Source: Brugia malayi (lineage: Eukaryota > Nematoda > Chromadorea > Rhabditida > Onchocercidae). From it: DNA of 64,000 bases. The position numbers and the translations under genes were made by a program. Shown one piece after another: positions 45,864 through 60,270 of the stretch (the stretch's first letter is position 1; every line of letters begins with the position of its first letter). The notes below the pieces were generated by a model. That model was given only the letters and a program-made list of their open reading frames with translations, was not told the DNA's origin and did no database searches. Location of the stretch: assembly GCF_000002995.4 (NCBI RefSeq), contig NW_025062475.1:3564528-3628527 (forward strand), read 5' to 3'.

Positions 45864-47354
45864 TACAACAAACCTAGCAATCAAATATTATTTAATATTT
45901 TATCTTAACCACTTCGTGTCGTGTAAATTTATCAAAAACATTACTCAACAGTTCGCTTTTTTCCACGAATCAAGAAATAAAAAAAGAAACCTTACAAAAG
46001 CGACACACTGCTACGGACAACAATATATTTCTATTACTTTTCAAACATTTGAAACCTTAAGTCTCTCATATTGGAATATCTTCTCTTATGTTGGGATCTG
46101 TTGCAAACAAGAATAATCAAATAACACTAATAGTTTTTATATGTCTAATATTCATTCTCGAGCAATTCATACTACTAAACTAAAATTTAATTGACCAATA
46201 GCAATATTAAAGTTTTAATTGGAGAATATATATGGAAAAAAACAACTAAAATTAATAAACCCAACCATCAATAAACTCCGGAAAAAAATCCTAACTCTTT
46301 TTTTTTGTATATTTTTTTTATATTTAAAATTTTGTATATTTAAAAAAAATATAACTTAGCACATATTCCTGCTTTTCCTATTTCATCACAAAATCCATCG
46401 ATCTCGGAAATACAAGAGCCAAGCGGAATAGCTCATTGACTTTTGTAAAATATAAACAGAAAAATTTATTTAAACACAATGTGTTCGGCACCCAGTAATA
46501 AAATCTCAACAAAATACTTACCATTTTTGATAAAGCTTATCAAAAAAAAAAAAAAAAAAAGGAAACATGAAATCATCACAGCGTTTCTTCCAGCCCTCAT
46601 AACAAACAATATTTTTGTAAGAAATTTCGATATAATATGTAGATAAACATGAAAAAAGTGAAAGGATAATAATGATTTGTAAGTCAAATAGCTGAAAAAT
46701 ATATCCCATCTGTTTTCTTCTCATTCTTAATAAATGAATCTTTATCAAAATTTTCCCACACGACCAAACATCCATACAAATGAAAAAGAGATTTTGTACA
46801 TAGTAAGCTGCCCATCATATCTTTTACAAGAATTCTTCCACTTAAAATTAAGTAACAAGTTTGATCAAGATTATCCAACAAAACAAACGTTTTCAATCTG
46901 GCCTGTAATCTATTCCTCTCAAATGCAGAGGATAACAAAGAATCTCAAAGGATCAAAGATTTAACATGAGCTTAACATTATCCAAATAAACCGTAAATCA
47001 GAATGAACGTAGAGAAAGAGAAGAGAAAACATAATTAGAGGAAGAAATGAGTAATAATAATAACATTATTTCATCTGATTGTATATTTAATATGAGAGAA
47101 AAGGCAATAATATACATATTCAGATTAACTTAATAAATCGTATAATTCATTTATTCCTAACACTTTCTGAGTGAAGTGACTAAGTTAGGCTCATGTATAA
47201 ATATAGTGTACTTAAACACATCTAAACATATAAATAAATATCGCTATTTGAATGTAACCAGGCACTGTTCAAAACTATAAACATATCATAAATAATTGCA
47301 AGAAATTCCCAAAATATTTTAGTAATACATATTATATAACTTGCTGCGCTTTTT
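45864..47354. other. intergenic region between SLK-type kinase and LSF genes
   Basis: About 1.5 kb between two minus-strand genes, too long for a typical nematode operon gap. Several overlapping minus-strand frames at 46466-46938 encode hydrophobic or low-complexity sequence and show no homology. The AG at 45874-45875, 10 bases upstream of the LSF start, could be a trans- or cis-splice acceptor. Confidence 0.55.
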
Positions 47355-50300
47355 TCAGGGGACCGAATTGCCAATTACCGCGGTTGTTGGCGGTCCAACA
47401 ATTATTTCTTGTCTGCCTAAAAAAATGACTTACTCATAACATCCAAGTCCAAGACATTATGCGGAACACAGAAAATTAATAAAACAGGCTGTAAGGATTG
47501 TAATTTGAAACATTAGTTATAAAGTTTAAAAATGTCTTACTTGATAAGGAACCAGTTGGAGAAATTGCTGCGGATGATTGCTGTAACTGTGCACTTTCCT
47601 TCCTGTAGAATGCTTCTACTTCATCAAGCTCACGAGCAAATTCTGCTTCCAGTGCCTATAATAAGTACATAAATTTGCAATATATTACCTTCGACCTCTT
47701 CAACTTTAATCCAACATAACATTTCGAGCTAAAAAAGCAATGCTTCCCGAGTCATGGCAGATCAATCACTAGCAAAAGTTCCGTCTTTCACTAAAATCAT
47801 TTGCAGTATTATTGACCAAAAGGCTTCATTATTTAAGGTACTAAGTTCTTGCTTTTCTTGAACTGTAAAAGTAGAACTTTTTTGCAAATCTATAATGATA
47901 TTCAAAAAAAAAAAAAAAAAACGAAAAACCTTCCATACCTGTTTTCTAATAGGTAAGCCAGCTTTCCAGTCAGCTATCACTTGTTCATATTCTTTCTCGT
48001 ACATTTCCATTTTATTTTCCTCTGCTTCTAACAACATTTTACGTTTCTCACTCTGAATTAATACCAAGTTAATAAACAATGAGATGCTTAATTTATGATA
48101 TGTTGGATTCTAGCTGCAAAACTAAAATATTGTATTATTTTCTCGTTATTGCAAATCATTTTCTTGTAATGTAATCGGATTATCGATATTTTTACACATA
48201 CAGAAACGGTACAAATATGTTTAAGAAATTTAGACATAAAAATAACAGTTATGAAAGCAAACTCATCTAGAAAAAAAAATGAACTAACATGAATCTCTTC
48301 TAGTTCTCGTATAGCTGTTGCATTTTTCTCCTTCAGTTCTCTCAGTTTCCGAGCATATTTAGTGTCGTGCTCTTCCAGTGCAATTCGTACACGTTGCTTT
48401 TCTTTCTCTTCAAACGCCCGTATCTTTTCATTTAGCGTTGTAGGATCATCCTTCTGAAGAGAGGCAAGATTTGAACCTAGATGAGAGATGAAAAAAAAAA
48501 AAAAAAATTATATAAATCAAACATGAATATTTGCTACCTGACAAGAAATACGCAGACTCTCTTTGAACATAGCAATTCGTGTTTTGGATTCGGTACGGAA
48601 ATCTTTAGGTAAACGTTTTTTGAAACTGGCATACAAGCGTACTTGCTCCTCTTCATCCATTTCATTTACTCGACGCATATGATCCAACTCCTACAAGTAT
48701 TAATGAATGTGAGCACGGATTCGGTAAATGTTCAGATCATATGCTGCTATATCGTACTGTTATATCCCGTAGTTTTGGAAAATAGCAATCAAAAATAAAC
48801 ATGAATGTTTAAACCATATAAAAGCGTACTATCATATATTTAAGCGCCAACTTACTCTTTGATGTCGAGCAAGCATTTGAGTTCTTTGTAGATAAAACCG
48901 ATCTTTTAACTCTTGCTTGTTGAGATGATGTCGTTCAGCCAGTTGCTTCTCTTCCAGATCCCACTCCGAAGCTTCGCGTGATCTAAAGATAAAGTAATGA
49001 ATTCTGAAAATAATTACAATTGCTATAAGCAAAAATAACATCTGATAAAGTATAGCTAAAGATGGAACGCATAATTTTGTGAACTTTTAAACAAGGCAAG
49101 CTTTCCCAAATATCTATACTAGAGAAAAGCAAAAAACAAAGAAAAAAAATTTAACTCAAGTCAAGGATTAAACTTATTTGCATGCATTTAATCACAGTTG
49201 AGAAGATGAAAAACCTTAAAACGGCATGCTTTTGTTGTTGGAAATTCTTTTCAATTTGCAAAATCTTCATTTTATGATCCAGCTGGACACGAGCCATGCG
49301 TGCTGCTTGTTCGGATTGCTGTTCAGCAATAAAATTCATCTCCTAAAAAATAGTATTGCTTTCGATGAATCGCGAAAATAATTTGCTGTTTATACAACAA
49401 TAATTTATGCTTATACAATATATTGAATAATGCTAACTCTGTTTTGTTGATCGCTATCCAGATGTTCCTTGCGCACACGATAGCAATCTTTACGTTGGCT
49501 TTTTGGGATTGTGTCCATTTCCATTTTCAGATCACGTTGTTCTTGTTTTAATTGCTCACGAAACATGCGCAATTCACGTTCCTAAAATGCAGTTGTAACT
49601 TATAATTTAAGCAATAAGCAGACAAGTGTCAGAAAATTTTCGAGAACCCACTGCACAGTCTTATCTAGTATCCTGTTGCAGCACCATCATACTCCACTAA
49701 ATAATTAATTTCTGACAAATCGAAGCTTGAAATTCGGTTAGGTGCTTCATCTAATAAAGGAATCGAGATAAAAGCATTAATAAACTCTCCAAAGTCGTTT
49801 AAACAATAAACAGGACATATATATATATATATGTATATTCAAAAGTAAGTATATGCTTAAACAGAAATATTCATAAAAATTCGATTGTGATATAAATAAG
49901 AGTAATAATAAGTATAAAGAAGGTTAGCATCAACCTGATCACTCTGCATTCTCTTCAGTGACTGTTTCATATCTTCATTATGTATTTCTTCACATTCTTT
50001 TAACTGCCTCTTCTGCGTTCTAGCCAAAATTTGTAACTCAATGTCCGTTTTCTTGTAGATATTCTGAAGCAAATAACATTTTCAAGGACTGTTATAACTA
50101 ATATGAGCAAATATATATCTAGTAGATCCAACATGCTAAAATAAACAATTTTTTAAAGAAATTTTAAAATATTTCTCCAAACGGACTACTTACTTCTTTG
50201 TCGGCAGCAAAACGCTTTATTTGTTCGTTTCGCAATGCCTCGGCCTTTGCATTCAATTCACGTTGTTGACGTGCTTCCTCACGTTGTAGACGACGCAACT

Positions 50301-53300
50301 CATGAAGCTGTTGTTTCCTAGAAAGAAAAAGATGAAGCATATAAGTAAACAAATTAACATAAAAAAAAAAAAACACATTATAGTTTCACAACAGAGAACA
50401 CTTACCAGCAAAAATCAGATCACCAAAAACTAAAGCATCCCAACCTCTAATATCGGTTTGTAAGCGAAGTCTAACATACCAGAGCTACTCATTTGTCTCA
50501 ATCACAAACCATTTATTCTCTTATTCTTCTCCTCTCATTACCACAGCCACAATTAGAGAATCTAATACAAAAGAATAATGAGATTAGAATCATAGCAATC
50601 ATGATCAAAAATGTAAAATCGGAAGTATAACGATGAAAAAATAACAACACAACTCAAATACACACTGACAAACATGCACAAAAACGAAAACGATATCGCG
50701 TATCATCATAAAACATAAAAAATTATTAAAGCTGAACAAAAATTTAACAAAAATAAGAATAATATAAATTGGAAGACTGACCAGTCACCATACAGCGATA
50801 TATAATAACGTGGGATGAGACTGTAAAAATTCCTCAAATGTTAGCGAATTTAAAGCTTCAAAACAAAATTCAAATATCCAGAATAAAAGTTGGAAAACGG
50901 ATCCTAATTTTTTTTTTTTTTAAATAAATGCAAGAAAATGCATCTTTGTCTTCCTGTTATTCGAAATTCCTTGCGTGTTCTATAGTTTCTTATATAGAAA
51001 TCAATTTATAACTGCTCAGTTTACTAAAATGATGTAAATCTTATCCAAATATAAAAAAATTTGAAAACCTTGTAAAGACTTGAAAACAAGAATTTAGAGA
51101 ATTTGATTTTAAAAAATTTAAGATCAAACCTCAATTCATAGTCCTGCTTTACACCAAATACTTGATGCGATGTTGATGTCATCTGAACACCATCGACAAC
51201 GTATATTCGAGTTTTCTTAGTTACAGTTTGACGATGCGGTGATCGTCGTGATCCAACCATTGACCCACCACTGTTTAGAACCTAGAAATGCAAAAAAAAA
51301 AACAGTGTTTCCGAGAAACAATGATCCCAAGTTCTTTTCGTTTAAAAAATTTTCTCTTTAGAAAAATTTCCTTTCTAGAAAGTTGGATCTACTCTAGTTA
51401 AATTATTATTACAAGCAGTTATATGATAACAAATTCAATATTATTAGTATCTTTTTGAGCGAGCTACGCATCACAGGAAGTAAAGTTAAATGAGTGTCAC
51501 TAAATCCGTAAATATCAATTCATAACAGTTTTTCAAATACTTTTTATCATGAATATTTGTGAATCAGCGCTAATCTCGCTTTAACTCTCTAATCACATGC
51601 TACTGTGATTCACATTGAAAAAAAAAAAAAAACTAATAGAAACAAAAAAAATTAGATAAACTTACTTTGGTGCCATTCCCTATTGAATTTTTGACAGCTG
51701 ACACTTTTTGTTGTGAATTTGACTTCTTGACATCATAGCTGCTACTTATATTATTTTCATAATAATCCACCGGCGGTTCCGGAGGTGGAATAGCTAATGC
51801 AGCCCGTGGTATCGGTTTTACCTGTTCAGACAGAACCGCTGTACCAGCCGATGCTACACCACCATTGGCAGCTTTGGATGTCAAGAAACTGGAAGTATCA
51901 TGCTGCAAAAAGAAAAAAACCCAGTAATGGTGGTAATGGTGAATTCAGTAATCCATTTTTACTAAAAAAAAGTTATCTCTATTATAAAGAAGTATCGCCA
52001 TGACTTCCCTACGATTCTAATAGAGCCTTAGTATTTAAAATTCTGCATAAGCAATTACATAATTAGCTGATAGATTTAATGGTATTTATGATAGATTTAC
52101 TCGTATTATATTAAACATTTTCATTAAACATGTTGGGTTAAATTCAATATTATTAAACATTTTCATTGGTTAAATTCAATATTAAGGGATAAAAAAAAAA
52201 AAAAAAAAAAAAAAACGAAAAACATGAAATGACTTACCTCCCCGGATTTATTCTCATAATTATGTCGTTGAAAATGTTTACTAGAATTTGATGAACTTGA
52301 TGATGCTGTTCCAAAATAATCATATTCGTGCTCCTATAATGAATTTTGTCTTTATCATTATCTAAATGTTTAAAATATCCAGTGAAATCATAGTGAAATA
52401 GTCATAAGTTTAACTCACTCTGATTTTCAAAATCAAGTGCTAATAAATCAACTGTTAAAAGCAGAATGTAACCACACCTGTTTGTGTTAAGTCTTTGGAA
52501 TTTGCACTACAATTTTAAAAAAAAGAAAAAAAAAACATCTCTTTAGCGATAATAATTTATTAAAAAATTAAAAAAAAAAAAATACTGAAAAAAAAAGTAT
52601 AATTTTATGAACGCAATGATCGCAAGAAAACTTAGTTTTCAAAATCGACTTCAATCAATATTTCAAAACTGCAAAAGACTAGAAGCATATTTTTTACCAG
52701 ATGCATTTCGTTCCTTTTGTTACTTGTTGTAGGCGTAAGTTGGTGATGACCTGGAACAGCGCCATTTTGATCTCCTGTATTATCTGTTTTCTGTCCAATT
52801 ATGTTCTTCACAATCATCTTATTTTGTCCTTGACTCCGCTCCGCAAATAATCGTTTACGGTTTTGATTCTGTAATTACTAGCACTATACTGTTAGCACTT
52901 TTAAATGCAATTAAATATGAAAAAGCTATAGCAAATTTTAGATTACCTGATCCCTAATTAAATTCCAGTTTTGTCCCTGCCACTGAGCATGGTCAACAGC
53001 TTTTGTTGCAACAACAGCATTATGTCGTGAAAGTAATTGTGTTGGCCAAGGCGGTGATGAACCAGCACGGGAAGAAGATACAGTAACAGGCTTAATTTTG
53101 AATTCATTTACGAATGAAAAGTAAAAAAAAAAAAACTCCAGATTATTGAAGAACTACGTGCAATACACAGAAAAAGTTTTATCAGAAGTATAAAAAGCTG
53201 ATCAGATAAGATAAAATGAAGAATATTTCATGCAGTCTTGCTTACTGTAAGCAACATTTCAATATCTAATATGTGTGCTTCTTTCATAATTTATAATACT

Positions 53301-56300
53301 TACTTTCCGAGCCCTCACTTGTTTATTATTGCTTTCCGGATAAGATAATGGTCGACGGATCTCAATAATCGTTTTCTCCATTCCTTTTTCACCCGTAAAT
53401 GAGGCAGCAGTCTTATCAGACGGAATAGAAGGTTGCGTCATTCCAGTCTGAATCTTGATCTCAGCCTTAGGAAGAGAATCTATGAATCCTGGTCGCATAG
53501 AATGCTGGTGTTTCAGTAGTTGCTTATTCTCCAGAAGAGGAGAACTCTGAAAAAGTAAGATTTTCATAATTTTAGATCCTTTGTTTTGCTTACTGAGAAT
53601 TTGTTTCTAGTAAAAAATTTGAAAACGAAATAGAAAAGAAATTCTGAAATATACGAAACTGTACAAGGAATGAAATCGTGAAATCTTCTTAAAATGGGAG
53701 GAGCAATACAGTCAATCCAATCCTAGTAATTTTCTTTGTATGACAAATCTATTCAAGAAGAAACGAATAAAAAGAATCTTAAGTAAACTAACTCAACCTT
53801 TTCGGATGTTGATTTTCCATAACAATAATAACTTCGATCATACAAATTATCAGTTTCTACTAATCTTTCGGCCTCATTCTGTCAAAGTAAGTATCATTTA
53901 AAAACATTGTAATGAATGCAAACCATAATAAATATTTGTGGACGCTCCATAAATAAGCAAATAATACGATTAATCCTTATGTGTAAATATAAAAATACCT
54001 TCAACACGGAATCAGGAATGTGGGTATAGATGGTTCGTGTTGCAGATGTATTTAACTGATCTGTTGACAGAGAAACACCCAGAGGTAATTTGCCTACCGG
54101 CTGATTTGCGCCTATCGCAGTAGAAGTTGCACCAACTTGTATTAAGTGACGAGAACGTGCCTGAAATTTGAAATGATTCATTACATTAATATAATTTTGA
54201 GAAAGATAAGAGAAAAAGAGAAAAATCGAAGTCAGAGTAGCTTTCGTCAGCAAAGCTCCTGTCAAAAAAGTGAATTAAACTAAATAAACCAAGATTAACA
54301 TGCTTTCTTTAATGTCCTCTGTGACGTCCTAACTCTCACACTTAACAAAACAAAACAAAAAAAAAAAAAAATTGAAAAAAATAGACCCCTTCAAGTGTCA
54401 CTTTGCTGGACGAAATAACCTGTGGCTGTGACAAACATCGTTGTGCGGCGGTAGAATTCGAAGATTTATTACCAATCTAAAAGTTGCAGTGATCTTAATT
54501 GAAATCAAACTTTTGGATAATCCAATTCTTCGAAATAAAGGTCAAACACCCACTCACTACAAAATGTTTTTTTTTTTTTTTACCATTCTAAAAATCATAA
54601 TTTCTAAACCATGATTTACTGCTGCTCCAAAATTTTTCGGCTTTCTGCTGGGCATAAAAAATTCTTTTCTGAGTCTTGGGAAGTCATCAAGACGCATTCT
54701 GAATAAGGATAAAACTTGCACAAATATAATTCCCTGTCGGAAAAGACTGAATTTCAAATAAGTAACCTTTAAAAGAGAATCAAAAGATTTGTATGATATT
54801 GCATCCTTTTTCTTCTCCATCTTTGAAACATTTGACTGCTGTTTGACATACTGTAAAAATTATCGCATACACCACTACCAGCAAAAATTCTCGAGAAATC
54901 CAAGGTAAAAAGAGGAAAAAGTGATTGTATAAATAACTCTGCGTGACCTATCAAATAGGCTCACTGATATTGTCGTACATCGATTTTATCGACTTAACAG
55001 AAGTATTAAAATTCAAATATTTGGTAACCTTAGTTGAACTGTTAACAGTTTAAATAAAGCAGTAATAAATCAGTGCAACTAACATCATCCTGCTGTTCAG
55101 ACGAGCGGAATTCTTCGGCTGGCACCAATTCTGGAAGAGCGATTTCGTTCTTTTTAAAAGCCTAAAAAGAGAAATGGAGCTAATTATGAAGAACAAAAGC
55201 ATATACACTTGAGCACAGTATTGATACCAACCAAAGAAATTTCTATAACTGGACTAAGAGAAATAATTTATTGAAATCAATGAAGACATTTAGCGGAATA
55301 TTTATGAAGTATTATCAATAAAGTGACATTTAGAAAGAAAGGCCAAATCAATTTACGGTATTTTATTAAGGGACTTATGTATCTTAATTGAAACATTTCT
55401 TGCAGAAGTTAATCGTATGAAGTTAGAAAGGTATTAAAATACTTAGTCCAATGATACAAATTATAATTTACTCTTTAAATTTAAAAAAAAATTTTTAATT
55501 TAAAAGTATAATTTAGTAACCGATTCTGTATGAATCCCATCAGGATTATTTTTGCCTAAGAAACAACAAGAAAAAAGTGATTTTGCAGAGCATAAAAACA
55601 ACTGTAAGGTATATAATCCGTGATAGAAACACATAATCAAAAACACATAGAAACAAATAATAAGTTAAACATTCCACCTTTACTTCCAACTGTTGGCTGT
55701 CCTCAAGTTTTAATGTATGCACAAAATTAGCTTCCTGTACAGCGTTTGGCCGCTCCAATTTAACTTGAGCATTAGTTTCAACTGATTTCTTACTAAGTGA
55801 AGCATTTGATGTCGTTAAAACAGCTCCTGTATCGGTAATTTGAACCTGCATTTCAAAACCACCATTAAATCCCATTCCCTAATCACTGAAAATTTCAGGC
55901 CTAATGAATGAAAAAATATAAATACCGTAGTAGGTCGCCCTATTAACTGAACGTTAAGCTGCTCTTCAGAAAGAATGTCACAAATTTGATGAGCTGGCTT
56001 TCGGCCATCCAGTTTGAATTCAATGCCTGAATAAAGGAATTCCTTAAACAACATTTAAATTGAACACTTTAATGAATAAATACATTTTTCGTAGTAGTAA
56101 AGTATTAACCGTCATCGTTCATTTCGTCTCTGGAAAGAACAATCAAACTCGGGTCTGCAGTATTTTCCATTTTACTGCTGACAGAAAAACCAGGTTTTGA
56201 GACTGATAACATCGGCACAGCCTGATCAAAACACTCGGATGGCAGAAAATCAGAAGTCGGTGATAAAGTTGGTACTGGAGATAAGTCATCTAGAACAAAA

Positions 56301-59300
56301 ATTGAAGAATTTCAGGAAGTATACTAGGATTTCAGGAACAAAAACAGGAAGTGTAGAAAAATCTCAAAAAAAAATGTAATAGCTGTAACACTTTTATTAA
56401 AGAACTGTTAACTGAGAAAAGAATAAAACATTGGGTGTGATTCCTTTCACTGTATGGACTTCACTATGATCAATATATGTTTCATTATAAATGTCAACGG
56501 CTATAAGAAAAAAGAAACACCCTTCAATGAATATAATTTTCAACATACCGTCTTCCCTATTTTCACAAAAAAGCTCTTCTTCCAAATTCAATGCTTTATC
56601 GAGGTCACTGAGGGCTATAACAGCTGCATGATGATGTCCATGTCCAGAGCTTTTGCAACTACCCGCACTACTCGGTCTTTCGAGAAACCTTGATTTATCT
56701 TGGTCATCAGCATTTATTTCTACTATTGCTACCTAAAACAGAAAGAGCTAAACGAGTTTTTTTTTTCTTCAGATACAAGAATTACAGTTCGAACAGAAAT
56801 ATTAATAGCCGTGAAAATAAACAAGCATACCACTACATAACATACCATGTTTTTCTCCTCCAAATTACCTCCACCCTCTGGTAAACTTGGTGCACGCTGT
56901 TTCTTTCCTGGTAATAAAGATGACAATAAGTTAGCATTTGCCACATCATTAGTTTCGATGCATACCGGACTTATTTGTGTTGTTGGTTCCAACTCGACAA
57001 TAGTCGTTGATCCAGCATTCACTGTTGGTTTTGAGGTGAATGTTGTTACTTGAGGTGTTATCTTCTGTTCGGTGGCGGAAAGAACTGAGTGACGTTTTTG
57101 CTTACTGCTCACACTGCTCGAATCGTATGGTTGAGCCTGTAGAAGCGAAAAAAAAATATCCGTAGAAATACAAAAAACTAATATCTTGAAAGTTTGACAA
57201 CAATAATTCAAAAGACAACTTTGAAAGCCATATATTGCTCTAAGTCTTTACAATTTCTGACAGCAAAGCAAAAAAAAATGTTTAACTCTTACTTCACTAA
57301 CCGTCGTCATACTACTCACTGTAGCTGTATCATCATCATCATCATCATACAATACTTCATCATCACTGCCAACCACTACTTCAGTTGTTATTTGTTCAGC
57401 ATTTACTTCGCTAATCAATGACCGTATACACTGAATTGATCCCGACTGCGCAAAAAATGGGTGCTGAAATAAAGTTCGGTTCGACACGAAAAGAAAATTT
57501 TAGAGAATAACAAAGAAGACAAAGTTACAATATCAGTTAGAGAAATAATGGTTTATCAAAACCTAAATGTGACTTTTGAAAATGTATTGATCTCTTCAGC
57601 ATTACTATCACAAAAATATTAACGCTGGATAATTGCCATATCAAACCCGTTCATTTCATTATTGTAAAAGATGCTAAAAGATAAAATAATGAGTAGAAAT
57701 CTCAATAATTTATCAAAAACTTAACAAGCTGGCAGGAATCTCTATCATAAATAAATGAATTGAAAATTTGTTTCAAGATCTTCCATCTCCATCTCCACTT
57801 TAAGCCAAAGTACTTCAGAAAAATTTTTCAAAATATTTCTATTGAAATAAAAGAAGTTACACTAACCATTAATACATCGGAAGCACTTGGTCTATTTTCC
57901 GGATCTTTTGTTAAACACTTTGTAACCACGGCTCGAAAATCAGAAGACCATAGATTGGGACGCTCCAGCGAAGGAGGATCTGCTTTTATGACCTAAAAAC
58001 ATGAAAACTGCAGGAACTAATAATACCTTATCAATATTTTTAAAATCCTACAAATCTTACTCATCAAGTATTCCTTTTTTCTTCTCATCTTTCTCTTATT
58101 TCATTCACTATTTCATTCACTTCCAAAGAGAAAACGAGGAATTAAACACACCTTAAAAATAACTTTCGCAGGGTTCATTTCCGCATAAGGTGGTTTTTCT
58201 TCTGCCATTTCAATGAGAGTTATCCCGAAACTCCAAATATCTGCCAACTTATTGTAATGCTTTTCCGGAAATGTTTCGCATATCATCACTTCCGGAGCCA
58301 TCCTGTACATAGAAGAAACATCATTTTTTTATAACTAAAACACTTTACAAGCGAAAAAACCTTATGGTCAAAGTCCAGTCATCTTCGCTGAAATCTTTTT
58401 TTTTTTTTTTTTCAAAAAGGCGATGATAAGAATGTATAGTAGATAATTACCAGAAATACCAAACATAATGAGGCAAATTAATTGTGGTGAGTCATGCTAA
58501 ATATTAAAAGGCAGAAATGAATTAACTTAATCTTGAAATTTAATTTGATATGACACCATTTTTTTTAAATCACCGAACATTTCAATACATAGCATGATTA
58601 ACTTTCAGCAAATAAATTAATTGACAAAAATATTTTTTGCAAAGTAGCACAATCAAAATAAATAACTATTTTATGCTTCACGTTATTCCATTTATCATTT
58701 TGCTTTTGAATCTTATTTTTCAAAAGTCTTAAAAAATCTTAAAACTGATTCACCAGCTGTGCCACTTTTAATTGTCTAACACATAATTCTTCTCATATAT
58801 TACTGATTTCCCAAATATATAATTTAAAAAGTATGAACGATGACTAATTCCACAACAGTTGTGTGAAATAAAAGTTGGATAGAAATACAACAGCAACAGT
58901 GCAGCTTACCAATATGGTGTTCCAATGAATGTCGATCGTACTTCTCGACCATCTTTGCATAGTGCTGATACACCAAAATCGGCTACAATTAAGTTAAATT
59001 AAAGCAGTATATAAGTTCTTTTTACTTCCTCCAAAAACTAGATCAGACGCAGCTGAAATTATATCAGCGTTTACATCTACATCAGCAATTGGATTCACAG
59101 ACTTTAACAGTAATCCTTACTTTCGTGAAAAGTATGAACTTTTTAGTCAACTATATATGTAACTAACAAGCATGGAATGTATATGTAACACTGACTTACT
59201 CTAATTTTGATGAACTACTGAAAAAAAACGAGGAAAAAGTTACCTAATTTTACTCTCGCATCACTTGTCAACAATACATTGCCAGCTTTTAGATCTCGAT

Positions 59301-60242
59301 GGATTACATTTTTGCCATGCAGAAAATTCAATGCCTTTAGGATCTCTTTCATGATGTAATGAATTTGTTGTTCACTAAGATGTCGTGAGAGCTCCATCAT
59401 TATACTATCCACTGCACCACCACCACAATATTCCAACAAAAGCTGCATTGAAAAGGAAATTGATTTCAAGAAATTTGTATAACTTTAGAAGAAAAAAAAA
59501 AAACTAGTGTATCAGAATTTCTATAGCGATTAAAACATAATAGATAGTGTATTAAGCGATTAAGTGGTCAATCTATACTAATCAATAATTGTACTAAACT
59601 ATGTAACCCTTATTCAAATAATGACATTTAATTATTCGTTTACAGAGTTTATAATAGCATGAAAATTGAAATTAGTTTTTTATAGTTTCGTAGAGCAACA
59701 ACAAGTCATCTTCCGCTACTTGTAGTTCAAACAAATATCGAGTTTCGCTTTCATTAATTATTCTTGTAATAGTAATGAAATATATGAATGTAAATAATAA
59801 TTAGCTACCGTAATGCGATTACCCATAGTGAACGCATCATAAAGTTCAACAATATTTGGATGTTTACACTGAGTGAGGATTGAAACTTCAACCATCACAT
59901 CCTGGCTTTCGTCATCCTCCAATTCCATAGCCTATAACAATTACACTTGTTAATTATATATATAATATACGGATGGAAATAAAAAAAAAAAATGTAAACG
60001 CATAACAAGTTAACCTTTGCAGCGGCTACTGTTCCTGGCTTCAACTTTGATCGTGCCTTGTAAACATTTCCAAATGCACCATCACCGATCACTTCATCCA
60101 ATATCCAGTAATCGCAAACATCCGTTTCAATCCGGACAATATCAGGAATAACCTTATTCCCAGTACCAAAACCTGACTTTTGGCCATCACTATTAAAATT
60201 CGAACCAAGGATAAACTTTTTGAGCCGATTCACGATCGGCAT
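47355..60242 (-). CDS. STE20-type kinase of the SLK/LOK (GCK-V) family
   Basis: Ser/Thr kinase whose relatives phosphorylate ERM proteins at the cell cortex and act in the Polo pathway. It has 33 exons (1586 aa): 60242-60015, 59931-59809, 59442-59244, 58982-58910, 58302-58152, 57992-57867, 57463-57293, 57136-56846, 56732-56549, 56289-56110, 56026-55926, 55845-55678, 55161-55084, 54850-54767, 54476-54420, 54160-53999, 53878-53798, 53546-53304, 53090-52947, 52868-52698, 52333-52238, 51902-51666, 51281-51130, 50317-50194, 50063-49935, 49581-49438, 49342-49215, 48982-48856, 48690-48538, 48453-48289, 48052-47939, 47655-47541, 47416-47355. The kinase domain is at about 45-310: GDGAFGNV, Lys76, HRDLKAGN (165), DFG (185) and GTPYWMAPE, followed by a long Ser/Asp-rich linker. 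The C-terminal coiled coil starts near 1117 (KKTRIYVVDGVQ, EASEWDLEEKQL, DWKAGLPIRKQ) and matches the SLK/LOK tail. The linker is less conserved, so its exons are least certain. Confidence 0.92.
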
Positions 60243-60268
60243 GGCAAAATGAGCATTTGCTGGCTTGT

Positions 60269-60270
60269 CT
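60269..60270 (-). promoter_or_regulatory. candidate spliced-leader acceptor of the SLK-type kinase
   Basis: On the minus strand a run of T ending in AG lies 26 bases before the start codon (MPIVNRLKKF), and the in-frame sequence upstream looks non-coding. It is either a spliced-leader acceptor or the 3' end of an intron in the 5' leader. Confidence 0.5.

Noticed and set aside
45763..46116. 117-codon plus-strand frame
   Set aside because: It is antisense to the first LSF exon and its upstream region and has no recognisable motif.
46466..46938. Three overlapping minus-strand frames between LSF and the kinase
   Set aside because: They are hydrophobic and low in complexity, have no shared frame and no family resemblance. 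They may be untranslated leader at most.
54557..54820. Continuous minus-strand frame through kinase exon 14 including MRLDDFPRLRKEFF
   Set aside because: The part after 54767 is hydrophobic or non-homologous, and an internal exon starting after TTATTCAG would not fit the reading phase on either side. A phase-0 intron from 54766 to 54477 is simpler.
55513..55548. Possible 35-base minus-strand exon (acceptor CTTAG, donor GTTACT) between kinase exons 12 and 13
   Set aside because: Its length is not a multiple of three, and the flanking exons already join in phase 0, so including it would break the frame.
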